In this document: one piece after another, positions 37,064-45,848 of the stretch
Numbering within the stretch: the stretch's first letter is position 1
Layout of the letters: each line of letters opens with the position of its first letter
Position numbers and translations under genes: made by a program
Assembly (NCBI RefSeq): GCF_000525835.1
Contig: NZ_AODD01000008.1
Coordinates: forward strand, 1-64,000
Source: Listeria grandensis FSL F6-0971
Lineage (GTDB): Bacteria; Bacillota; Bacilli; Lactobacillales; Listeriaceae
DNA length: 64,000 nucleotides
Direction: 5' to 3'
The notes under the pieces: model-generated
Seen by the model: the letters and a program-made list of their open reading frames with translations, nothing else
Told to the model about the DNA's origin: nothing
The model's database searches: none

Positions 37064-40013
37064 TTATTTGAATGTTACTGTTTGTGTATCTAACAATTTG
37101 CCAACTTTGTCATATGCTTTTAATGTTACTTCGCTTGTTGCTGATTTGATTTTATCGAATGAGTAGAATTTGAACTCGCCATTCGCGATGGTTCCGCCTT
37201 TGTATTCGACGCCGTCTACTGTAAGAACTAGGGATTTAACTGCTCCTGTGTATGTTCCTACAACGTTTTTATCACCTGGGATAGTCATAACTGCTGGTGT
37301 AATTGTTCCTGCTGATGGTGCTGTTGATTTGATTTTAACTGTTTGCGTGTCTAGTAATTTGCCAGTGCTGTCATAGCCTTTGACTACAACTACGTCTGTT
37401 TCACTCGTTACTTTATCCAAAGAATAGAACTTGAAGGTGCCGTTAGATACTGTTCCACCTTTGTATGTTTTGCCGTTCACCGTTAGTTCGATTTTTGTAA
37501 TGTCGCCAGTGTATGTTCCGGTCACGTTGTTGTGGCCTGGAATAGTCATTTCTACTGGAGTTAGTTTACCTTCTGTTATTACGACAAATTTCACTAATTT
37601 TCTAGCTATTTCTTTACCATTTTTATCGTAGGCAACCATGATGATTTCGTCTGTTTTCTTGATTTTCTTATCTGTTGCGTAGAAGCTGAATTCGCCGTCT
37701 TTCATTGCTGCGCCTTTGAATTCGGTCCCGTTTTGGAACATGGAGATTTTAACTACATCGCCAGAGTATGTTCCGGTGATATATTTATCGCCACCTACTG
37801 CAAATTCGTTCGGTGAAATTGTTCCTGATGTTGCAAGCGATGCGTCAAGTAGATCTTGCGCTTTATCTAGGTTTGCTTGCAATTCTGCTTTTTTCGCTTG
37901 GTCTGTTACTTTATCCACTAATTTTTGTGCATCATCAATTTCTTTTTGACTTGTTGCTGCTTTGATAGCGTCAGATGATGGATCGTTACCTTTGAATAAT
38001 TCATTGACTGCTTTTTCTGCTGCTACTTGACGATCTTTTTCTGCTTGTGCTGCTGATGTTTTAGCGTCTAGTAATTCTTGGGCACGATCTAGATCTTTTT
38101 GTAGTTCTGCTTTCACTGTTGCATCTGTTACTGCGTCAATCAATTTTTGGGCGTCATCGATTGCTTTTTGGTTTGTTGTTGCTTTGATTGTGTCTGTGGC
38201 TGGGTTGTTGCTTGTGAATAGTTCTTTAACTGCTTTTTCTGCTGCTGCTTGACGGTCTTTTTCTGCTTGTGCTGCTGATGTTTTAGCGTCTAGTAATTCT
38301 TGGGCACGATCTAGATCTTTTTGTAGTTCTGCTTTCACTGTTGCATCTGTTACTGCGTCAATCAATTTTTGGGCGTCATCGATTGCTTTTTGGTTTGTTG
38401 TTGCTTTGATTGTGTCTGTGGCTGGGTTGTTGCTTGTGAATAGTTCTTTAACTGCTTTTTCTGCTGCTACTTGACGGTCTTTTTCTGCTTGTGCTGCTGA
38501 TGTTTTAGCGTCTAGTAATTCTTGGGCACGATCTAACTCTCTTTGTAGCATTCCTTTCATCGGTCCTACTGAAGGTGATAGAGCATCAATCAACTTTTTG
38601 TGCATCATCAATGGCTTTTTGGTTCGTTGTTTCTTTAATTGCATCTGTTTGCGGGTTATTGTTTGTGTATAGTTCATGTACTGCTTTTATTGCGGCATCA
38701 AGGCGAGCTTGCTCTTCTTTCGCTGCTTCTGCTGCATTTTTAGCGTTTAGTAATTCTTGGGCGCGATCTAGATCTTTTTGCAGTTTTGCTTTCACTGTTG
38801 GATTTTTCACTAGGTTAATTTGTTCTTGTGCATCATTGATTTTTGCTTGTGTTGTTGTGTCTTTGATTGCATCAGATGTTGGCGTATTTCCTACGAATAA
38901 TTGATTTACAAGGTATGTTGCAATTGTTTGTTGATCTTTATCTGTTGCTTCTTCAGCATTACGTGCATCAAGTAGTGATTGGGCTTTGTCTACATCTTTT
39001 TGTAATGTTGCTTTTAAAGTTGGGTTTGTTAGTGCATCTACTAATTTTTGTGCATCATTGATTGTTGTTTGAACTGTTGTGTCTTTGATAGCATTGCTCG
39101 CTGGATTGTTGTTCACAAATAGTTCTTTCACTGATTTACTTGCTGCTGCTTCTTCGCTTGCAATCGCTGCTGCTAAAAGTTCTTTTGCTTTATCTAGATC
39201 CGCTTGGATTTTCGCTTTTTCAGTTGCATCTGTAACTGCATCGACTAATGTTTGTGCTTTATCAATCGCCGCTTGGTTTGTGGTGTTTTTGATAGCATTT
39301 GAACTTGGATTGTTATTTGTGAATAGAGCGTTGACTTCATCACGTGCTGCTGTTGTTTTTGCTTTTTCTTGTGCATCAGACATATTTATTGCTTTGATAA
39401 CAAGTTGAAATAATCTATCTTTTTCAGGGGAATTCGGTGTAACTGCCATCTTTTTATATACATTTGTAAGATCTTCGCTTGTAAATCCTGGGTTTAGCGT
39501 TGTGAAATTTTGATCATCAAACAGATTGTACACAGCTTGACCAAACTCTGTGCTGTATTGATAGTAGGACGATGTATTAATATCAAAACCGTAGTTACCC
39601 CACTTCTTATTATTCGGATCGATCTTCTCTACGTGAATCTTACCTGATCCCACCGTCAAATTCTCGCCTCTAAGGTCTAATACCATGAAATCTGCTACGC
39701 CATCTTTAGTTTTAGATAGAGCATTGATTACTTTACCATCTGGAAGCTGAACGCCTGCACCATAGTTCACGTGCATTTTAGTTAAATCAATTGTCAAAAT
39801 ACCATTGATTAAAGTGGCACTTGGGAAGTATGTGTTAATGTTTGACATATAAATATTTGATGTTACTGGTGCTACATATGTTGGTGAAATGCGTGAATCA
39901 ACTGCCGCCTCCGCTGGGGTTGCCAATACGTTAAATGGTGTTACCACGCTTGTTCCTAAAATAGACGCTACTGTTAATGCACTTACTAATTTCTTAATTT
40001 GCTTCTTCTTCAA
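37064..40013 (-). pseudogene. Secreted protein with seven Cry1Ac-domain-VI-like helical repeats and three Ig-like modules, frameshifted
   Basis: A TTG at 40013, preceded by AAGGAA, starts a signal peptide (KKLVSALTVASILGTSVV, cleavage near AEAA). Residues about 35-220 form a unique N-terminal domain. Then come seven helical repeats of 60-74 residues with the pattern ELF..N.P....IK.TT.Q..ID.AQ..(V/I)D and K.LQ.DLD.AQELL, as in toxin Cry1Ac domain D-VI-related proteins of Listeria. Three Big_15-like Ig modules end the protein; no LPXTG follows. The frame breaks in repeat four, where AQK is followed by VD-stop; removing one base of the T5 run at 38595-38599 restores LIDAL. Total about 980 residues. 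Retention on the cell without an anchor is unexplained. Confidence 0.85.
38061..38530 (-). repeat. 222-bp near-identical tandem repeats inside the Cry1Ac-VI-repeat gene
   Basis: The motif TTAGCGTCTAGTAATTC recurs at 38061, 38283 and 38505, exactly 222 bases (74 codons) apart. The copy 38061-38282 and the copy 38283-38504 differ at only a few positions, which points to recent duplication and a length that can vary by unequal exchange. Confidence 0.9.
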
Positions 40014-40511
40014 TTTTATTCCTTCTTCCTTTTTTTAATTTCGCATAATTTACGTTCGAGTCGAGTTATCCTCGCTCATGTTCTTAGTATAAATCATCTG
40101 ATTAGAATACAATTTCTATAAATCAAGATTCTACAATGGATATTTATATCTATTTTGTGTCTTTTGTGAATGAATACTCAGAAAAATAAGAATTGTTCTT
40201 TTTGAAATGGCGCTTGATATTCCTTTATCAACACTTACTGCCATATGCTTATGCCGACGAGATATATTTTCACTTCTGGTTTATTCTTATCTACCTCTTC
40301 CTATCTATGCTTATTTAATTCGTGCCCACACCTATTTTCTAAGATGTTCTTGGCTACATGAATAAGATTACCACGTCCAGATGGCGCTGTTTTCTAAAAA
40401 AATTGAAAAAAAGGACCCTATTTGTGTCTATTTTTATACTCACGACAATGTAATCGTTTGCTATAAATCCGCCAGAATAGTATGTCAATTATCCGGACTC
40501 CGTCATTGACG
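40014..40511. other. Intergenic region upstream of the Cry1Ac-VI-repeat gene
   Basis: About 500 bases, non-coding. TATTTTGTGT (40151-40160) and TTTTGTGAA (40162-40170) half-sites lie about 140-155 bases before the start at 40013. No other gene or RNA structure was recognised. Confidence 0.5.
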
Positions 40512-40558
40512 CAAAAAAAAAAACGCCTTATTCTGGACAAAGTATCCAGAATAAAGCG
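40512..40558 (-). terminator. Terminator after tRNA-Asp
   Basis: A stem of about 14 pairs (CGCTTTATTCTGGA with TCCAGAATAAGGCG, one G-T) followed by a run of at least ten T on the minus strand. Confidence 0.9.
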
Positions 40559-40573
40559 CTTGTCTTAATTTGA

Positions 40574-40646
40574 CGGTCCCGACGGGATTTGAACCCGCGA
40601 TCTCCTGCGTGACAGGCAGGCATGTTAACCCCTACACCACGGAACC
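40574..40646 (-). tRNA. tRNA-Asp (GTC anticodon)
   Basis: On the minus strand a full cloverleaf is seen: acceptor GGTTCCG with CGGGACC, D arm with GTGTAGGGGTTAACAT, anticodon stem CCTGC/GCAGG around the loop CTGTCAC (anticodon GTC), and T arm GCGGGTTCAAATCCCGT. The discriminator is G, typical for tRNA-Asp. CCA is not encoded. A terminator follows. Confidence 0.96.
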
Positions 40647-40868
40647 TTTTTGCCGCACCATTTTTGGCACTCCCTTATTAAAACATGTTTCAGCCCCTGC
40701 GTCAAGCGATTTCGCATGTTTTCTAAAAAAATTAAGACTTTTCACCAAACTTATTTTCCAAACCGCAAAACCCCAGCGGACCGACAAATACTTAGCACTT
40801 AGGCAAAAGTAAGAACCTAAACAAAATTTGTAACGACGGTAACGGGCGCCTGTCGGTTCGCTGGACGA

Positions 40869-42275
40869 TTAATGTGTGAAACCGTGAGATATTTTTGGAT
40901 GATTGCTCGCACTTGGCAGAACATGTGATTCTTCTAGTTTTTCGATGGTTGCTTTGAGATCACGGACAAAGAGAAGTGCGGAGTCGTAACTGAAATCGCC
41001 TTTGATAACGGCGCGCAGAACGACTATTTCTTCTAAATCTGCGGGTAGTGGGTACGCTGGAACTTGCCAGCCGCGCATTCGCAAGAAATCTGATAGATCG
41101 TATAGATCCCATTCGACATCGGCGTTTTCTTTTAGAGTCCACGCAATGACTGGAAGCTGATCGGCACCGTTGATGATTTCGAACATGTCTAGTTTTTTGA
41201 GTTCTTTCGTGATGTATTTGGCTGCTTTTTGCGTTCGTGCGTGGACTTGACGGAAGCCTTCGAAGCCTAGACGCAGGAATAAGTAGTACTGAGCAACGAT
41301 AAGGCTTGCGGGCCGTGAAAAGTTAATGGCCATGGTTGGCATGTCGCCGCCGAGATAGCTGACGTTGAATACGAGCTCTTTTGGTAGCCATTCTTTGTCT
41401 TTCCAGACTACCCAACCGACGCCGGGGTAAACGAGGCCGTATTTGTGTCCGGATGTATTGATCGATTTGACATTGTCGAGACGGAAATCCCATTCTAGAT
41501 TAGGTTCCATAAATGGCGTGTATAAGCCTCCTGATGCTGCATCGACATGAATGTAGACTTTTACCCTGCTTGTTTCGTTATATGCCGTGATCGCGGTGTC
41601 CAATGCCTTGATGTCATCGTAGCGACCGGTGTAGGTTAAACCCATGATGCCCACGACGCAAATAGTGTAGTCATCGATGAGGTCAACTGCTCTAGCGGGA
41701 TCAAGAGCAAGACATTCTTTAGTAACGGGAACTTCACGGAGTTCGATATCCCAATAGACGCCAAATTTCTCCCAAACGACTTGGTACGCCGACGAAATAA
41801 TCATATTTGGGCGTTTGCTCATATCGAGGCCGAGTTCGCGCGCTTGTTTTTTCCACCTGAAAAGGGCTGCCATACCTCCTAACATGCAGGCTTCGGACGA
41901 ACCAACCGTCGAGGTTCCGATGAATTCGTCGCGTTGATCGGCATTCCAGAGGTTCGCGATAATATTGACGCAACGTTCTTCAATTTCTGCGGTTTGCGGA
42001 TATTCCGATTTGTCGACAGCATTTTTGTCGAGAGTGTTCATGATGAGTTGCTGTGCTTCGGGCTCCATCCAAGTTTGTACGAATGTCGCTAAGTTTTGCC
42101 GGGCGCTTCCTTCGTCTCTGAGTTCATCCATAATAAAATCGTACGCCGCACCGGCTGGCATCGTGTTTGCTGGGATTTCGTAGCGTGGAAGTGGTTGTTC
42201 GGACAAGCCTTCTCCGTAAAATAGCCGTATTTCATCGTGCTCTGAACCTTGTTTATTTCCACCTAGTTGTGCCAT
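40869..42275 (-). CDS. gadB: Glutamate decarboxylase (468 aa)
   Basis: A full-length GAD of the bacterial GadA/GadB type: TSTVGSSEACMLGG near residue 125, HVDAASGG, and the PLP lysine in SGHKYGLVYPGVGW, with the C-terminal segment ending SHGFTH that closes the active site at neutral pH in the E. coli enzyme. It converts glutamate to GABA, consuming a proton, and supports acid resistance. GGAGATG precedes the ATG. No GadC-type glutamate/GABA antiporter is adjacent; the next gene upstream encodes a different membrane transporter with its own terminator in between. Confidence 0.96.
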   Translation of the reverse strand: MAQLGGNKQGSEHDEIRLFYGEGLSEQPLPRYEIPANTMPAGAAYDFIMDELRDEGSARQNLATFVQTWMEPEAQQLIMNTLDKNAVDKSEYPQTAEIEERCVNIIANLWNADQRDEFIGTSTVGSSEACMLGGMAALFRWKKQARELGLDMSKRPNMIISSAYQVVWEKFGVYWDIELREVPVTKECLALDPARAVDLIDDYTICVVGIMGLTYTGRYDDIKALDTAITAYNETSRVKVYIHVDAASGGLYTPFMEPNLEWDFRLDNVKSINTSGHKYGLVYPGVGWVVWKDKEWLPKELVFNVSYLGGDMPTMAINFSRPASLIVAQYYLFLRLGFEGFRQVHARTQKAAKYITKELKKLDMFEIINGADQLPVIAWTLKENADVEWDLYDLSDFLRMRGWQVPAYPLPADLEEIVVLRAVIKGDFSYDSALLFVRDLKATIEKLEESHVLPSASNHPKISHGFTH

Positions 42276-42347
42276 GTTTTGCTCATCTCCTTTTTTATCT
42301 AATCATACTACACATAGCCTCTTTGACGCCAAGGTAAACCCATACAT

Positions 42348-42390
42348 GAAAAAAGCGAAGGGGAACTGTGCGCTCCTCTCCGCTCTATAA
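42348..42390 (-). terminator. Terminator of the membrane transporter gene
   Basis: AGCG...CGCT stem with a G-rich/C-rich interior, followed by six T on the minus strand; lies between the transporter stop and the gad start. Confidence 0.8.
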
Positions 42391-42395
42391 AAAAT

Positions 42396-43562
42396 TTAAT
42401 GAATGAATTCTGCTATGATACTAGTAAGCACGACGGAAGTTATCGTCACCGTTGAAAAACCTGCGATGATCATCTTCGGTAAAATTTGGCCTTCGATTGC
42501 CGCGACTTCTTGTTCGTTTTCACCAACACTTCTCGCGGCCTCCTGACTCAAAATCATCGTTCCTGGGAAGCCATATAGTGTCGTGAGCCCGATTGCGATG
42601 GACATCGAGATGCTGTAGCCAAGGATTTTACCCATGATGGCCGAGAACGCGACGCTTCCTGCTACACCGATTGCAAAGGCAATGCAAAGTGGCCCGATAA
42701 GTGCTACGAGATCTTCAACAGAAGATGTGGCTAGTGGTCCAAAAATAATGATCAAGATGGCTAACATCATGAGACCATAAGCATCGATGCCACTTAGGAT
42801 ATTCGGTTTCACAACGCCGAATGCACGTAAGGCAATACCGAATAATAGGGCGACAACAAATGTGTTTAAGATGCCATTTGTGAGTCCATCAATGTACATG
42901 GAAAGCAAGACGACGACACCAACGACGAATAGTGTTCCTGCCGTTGTTTGTAGTGCTTTAGGCATCATTGTTTTAGCTTCTTCTTCATGATGCTCTTCTG
43001 TTTTTTCTACTTTGAGCGTCCCTGCGCGATACTCACCTTTGATACGTGTCGCTTCTTTGCGCAAAATGAGCGATGTCAGCGGAAATCCAATCAAGCCTTG
43101 GAATGCTGCAATGAGAACTGGAAACACTGCCACAAGTACTAGACCAGATGCCAACGCTGATTCTTGAACGATGATAACGGAGATGGTTCCACCGCTGATC
43201 GCGCCAATTGCACCGATGACAAAATTTTGATCAAGGAAAAAGGAGCCGATAAGGAACAGGAAAGCTGCGATCCCAGCGACAGCAGAAACGCCAATCAAGA
43301 CGGTTTTCCATTGTTTTTTCAGTTCATCGAGGCTGATCATGGTTCCAATGTGAACGATGATAAAGCCAACGACAGTTTGCCCAAGCGCAAGTAAGGATGA
43401 GCTGCTCAGTAAATCTTCTGGGAATATATTCGTTTTAAATCCGACTAGAAAAATGATGGATGCTACGAGTAGAGTTGATATCAATGATTTCGTTTTTTTC
43501 GAAACAAAATCACTGATTGCCCAAATGAGCATAATAATTGTAAAAGCTGTAACTGGATTCAT
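42396..43562 (-). CDS. Multi-pass membrane transporter-like protein (388 aa)
   Basis: About ten to twelve hydrophobic segments arranged as two halves, joined by a hydrophilic loop (KVEKTEEHHEEEAKT) near residue 195. Glycine-rich hairpins occur in both halves (IGAIGAISGGTISVI and GLTTLYGFPGTMIL), a pattern seen in ion-transporter superfamily members such as Na+/glutamate and related symporters. I do not recognise the exact family. GGGGGGAT precedes the ATG. It follows a YitT gene by 31 bases and an M20 peptidase gene further upstream, so a role in uptake of peptides or amino acids for that peptidase is possible but unproven. Confidence 0.75.
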   Translation of the reverse strand: MNPVTAFTIIMLIWAISDFVSKKTKSLISTLLVASIIFLVGFKTNIFPEDLLSSSSLLALGQTVVGFIIVHIGTMISLDELKKQWKTVLIGVSAVAGIAAFLFLIGSFFLDQNFVIGAIGAISGGTISVIIVQESALASGLVLVAVFPVLIAAFQGLIGFPLTSLILRKEATRIKGEYRAGTLKVEKTEEHHEEEAKTMMPKALQTTAGTLFVVGVVVLLSMYIDGLTNGILNTFVVALLFGIALRAFGVVKPNILSGIDAYGLMMLAILIIIFGPLATSSVEDLVALIGPLCIAFAIGVAGSVAFSAIMGKILGYSISMSIAIGLTTLYGFPGTMILSQEAARSVGENEQEVAAIEGQILPKMIIAGFSTVTITSVVLTSIIAEFIH

Positions 43563-43593
43563 ATAATCCCCCCGTTTGTTATACTTTCAATTT

Positions 43594-44433
43594 TTATTCG
43601 ATGGTGTGATAACTGAAACCGAGTCCGTGAACTTCAGAGACAGTATAAGCAATAACGAAAGATTGTTTGTCATAGGAATTGATCATTTTTAGAACAGATT
43701 GGTATTCACGCGTTTCCAAAACGACCATTAACATCGTTTTTTCGCTCCCGGTAAATCCGCCTGATACGGAGAAAACCGTGACACCGCGCCCCATCTCTTT
43801 TAATAATCCTGCCTTGATTTCTTCAATCTTGTCATCGCTCATAATCATCACGGCTTTGCGTTTTTTAAGGCCCGTTTCTAAGTAATTCATAATAATGGCA
43901 ACTAAAATGAGTGAGAGAATCGCGAATAAAAACTCTTCTACTCCAAATACGAAAATATTGAAAATAACGATGATCGCATCCACCAAAAATAGGCCGAGTG
44001 ATGTATTCAGGTTGAAATATTTCTTTAAAATTAATGGCGGAATCGTTGTCCCACCGCTCGAAGCTTCGATGCGATACAGTATGGCTACACCAATTGCAAA
44101 AATCATACTGCCGAAAATAACCGATAGTAAGCGATCTTGCGCGAGCATCGTTTCGGGAATAATAGCGAGTGATAATGGTAAAAGTAGGCTTCCCAGAAAT
44201 GATCTAACAAATACTGCGCGGCCTAGGAATACGAATGCTAGTATAAGCATCACCACGTTTAGAATTAACACCGTAAGCGCCAGAGGAACCCCCAGTGCCT
44301 GCTCTACTAATATACCTATCCCTGTAACGCCTCCTGCCGCAATATGATGCGGAGCAAGAAATAAATTAATACTGGCGCCAATAAGCGCGATGGAAACTGC
44401 TACTAGTAAGAATTGTTTTATTAAATGTTTCAT
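43594..44433 (-). CDS. YitT-family membrane protein (279 aa)
   Basis: Five membrane helices with the family motifs NLFLAPHHIAAGGVTGIGIL near the start, SSGGTT in the middle, and a C-terminal soluble DUF2179-type domain (VMIMSDDKIEEIKAGLL, RGVTVFSVSGGFTG, LMVVLETREY). Length is typical. The role of the family is unknown. It is co-oriented with the transporter gene downstream and the peptidase gene upstream. Confidence 0.92.
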   Translation of the reverse strand: MKHLIKQFLLVAVSIALIGASINLFLAPHHIAAGGVTGIGILVEQALGVPLALTVLILNVVMLILAFVFLGRAVFVRSFLGSLLLPLSLAIIPETMLAQDRLLSVIFGSMIFAIGVAILYRIEASSGGTTIPPLILKKYFNLNTSLGLFLVDAIIVIFNIFVFGVEEFLFAILSLILVAIIMNYLETGLKKRKAVMIMSDDKIEEIKAGLLKEMGRGVTVFSVSGGFTGSEKTMLMVVLETREYQSVLKMINSYDKQSFVIAYTVSEVHGLGFSYHTIE

Positions 44434-44528
44434 TCAAACACCTTCAATCTGATTAGTCTTACCGTATTCAGTCTATGAAGGGTCATGGATTGTGTCGCGA
44501 ACTTTAACATATAGATAGAATTGTGAGT

Positions 44529-45647
44529 TTATTTAGTTACCACTTGCTTCACAATTTCATAAGCTAATGCCGTCGCTTTTTCTAGTTCGCGAATCGGAAT
44601 ATATTCGTGAACGGTGTGAATTTTTTCATAGCCGATTGATAAGTTGGTCGTTTCTTTTCCTTGTTCGTTAAAAATGTTAGCGTCACTACCGCCACCGCTT
44701 ACTTCATGATTAGCCGTCATCCCTAATTTGGCCATCGCTTCTGTGGCAATTTTGACAACGGTATTGTCGGCGTTGAAGTCGAAACCGCTGTATTTCCTAT
44801 CTACTTTTATTGTAATCGCGCCACCCATTTCTGCCGTTGTTTTTTCGAATAAGTCTTTCATGTGCTGTATTTGTGCCTCGCAAGATTCGCTGTTGATCGA
44901 CCTAACTTCTGCAACCATCCGCACGTGTTCCATCACGATATTTGTTGCAGTTCCTCCTTCAATTATACCAATATTAGCTGTCGTTTCAAAATCAACGCGA
45001 CCGAGCTTCATCTGAGAAATTGCTTTAGCTGCGATCTCAAGTGCCGAAATGCCTTTTTCCGGCTCAATTCCAGCATGTGCTGCAGTCCCATCAATCTGAA
45101 TTTCAAGACCAGCGTGCGTCGGACTTCCAACCGTAATACTGCCAACCGGACCTCCTGTATCTAAAACAAAACCGTGGCTGGCCTTAAGCGTTCTCATATC
45201 GAAGGCTTTAATACCGATTAAACCGCTTTCTTCACCTACTGAAAGTACAAATTCGAGCGTTCCGTGTGGGGTGTTGTTTTCTTGAATGAGCGCCACTGTT
45301 TCGAGCATAATCGCAATTCCAGCTTTGTCATCTGCCGCTAAAATTGTCGTTCCGTCCGAATAGATAATATCCTCTCTTATTTCTGGCTTGATACCAAGAC
45401 CTGGTGTAACCGTATCCATATGACAAGAAAAGAATATAGCATCGGCATTCACGTTACCTGGAAGGCGACATAACAGATTGTTCGCACCGAAACCTGTTTC
45501 AGCCATTGTGTCATCTTCAATTACCTCAAGGCCTAGCGATTGAAATCGTTCTTTTAAGTATTTTTGAAATTTCCCTTCGTGTTTTGTTTCTGAATCAATC
45601 TTGACGAGCTCGATGAAAGTGTCTACTAATCGTGATTTGTTAACCAT
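44529..45647 (-). CDS. M20-family metallopeptidase, peptidase T-like (372 aa)
   Basis: The ATG at 45647 is chosen because AGGAGG lies eight bases upstream; the open frame runs 44 codons further without support. Zinc-site motifs of M20 peptidases are all present: SCHMDTV (His-Asp), AADDKAG (bridging Asp), GEESGLIG (catalytic Glu), VLDTGG, and C-terminal SGGGSDAN. It resembles peptidase T-like YqjE proteins and should remove N-terminal residues from tripeptides or similar substrates in the cytoplasm. It may be co-transcribed with the YitT and transporter genes. Confidence 0.9.
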   Translation of the reverse strand: MVNKSRLVDTFIELVKIDSETKHEGKFQKYLKERFQSLGLEVIEDDTMAETGFGANNLLCRLPGNVNADAIFFSCHMDTVTPGLGIKPEIREDIIYSDGTTILAADDKAGIAIMLETVALIQENNTPHGTLEFVLSVGEESGLIGIKAFDMRTLKASHGFVLDTGGPVGSITVGSPTHAGLEIQIDGTAAHAGIEPEKGISALEIAAKAISQMKLGRVDFETTANIGIIEGGTATNIVMEHVRMVAEVRSINSESCEAQIQHMKDLFEKTTAEMGGAITIKVDRKYSGFDFNADNTVVKIATEAMAKLGMTANHEVSGGGSDANIFNEQGKETTNLSIGYEKIHTVHEYIPIRELEKATALAYEIVKQVVTK

Positions 45648-45806
45648 TTTAGTTCCTCCTACGAATGTCATTTTATAATAATTCCCGTTATGCGATTTTT
45701 CCCTTGTTACTACTGGTTGAAACCTTATTATCTCATTCGAAACTATTTGTAAATAGTTATTTTGATTCGAATCAGGCATTTTCTCGATAAAGTTTTATTT
45801 TACAAA

Positions 45807-45845
45807 GCAAATGGCGAGAGATATACATCTCTCGCCATTCGCTGT
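45807..45845 (-). terminator. Terminator of the second Cry1Ac-VI-repeat gene
   Basis: A near-perfect stem of about 17 pairs (ATGGCGAGAGAT with ATCTCTCGCCAT) just after the stop codon, with a T-rich tail on the minus strand. Confidence 0.88.
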
Positions 45846-45848
45846 TTC

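Noticed and set aside
38586..38620. Programmed ribosomal frameshift in the Cry1Ac-VI gene
   Set aside because: The join needs a +1 shift, not the -1 shift made on A-AAA-AAG sites, and no stimulatory structure or rare codon is evident; an inserted base is simpler.
37800..39400. Regularly spaced repeats that could suggest a CRISPR array
   Set aside because: The repeats are 180-222 bases, in frame, and encode helical protein repeats; there are no short identical repeats with unique spacers and no cas genes.
40569..40812. 80-codon frame beginning MTVPTGFEPAISCVTG
   Set aside because: It is the well-known spurious translation of a tRNA gene complement; the tRNA-Asp explains the sequence.
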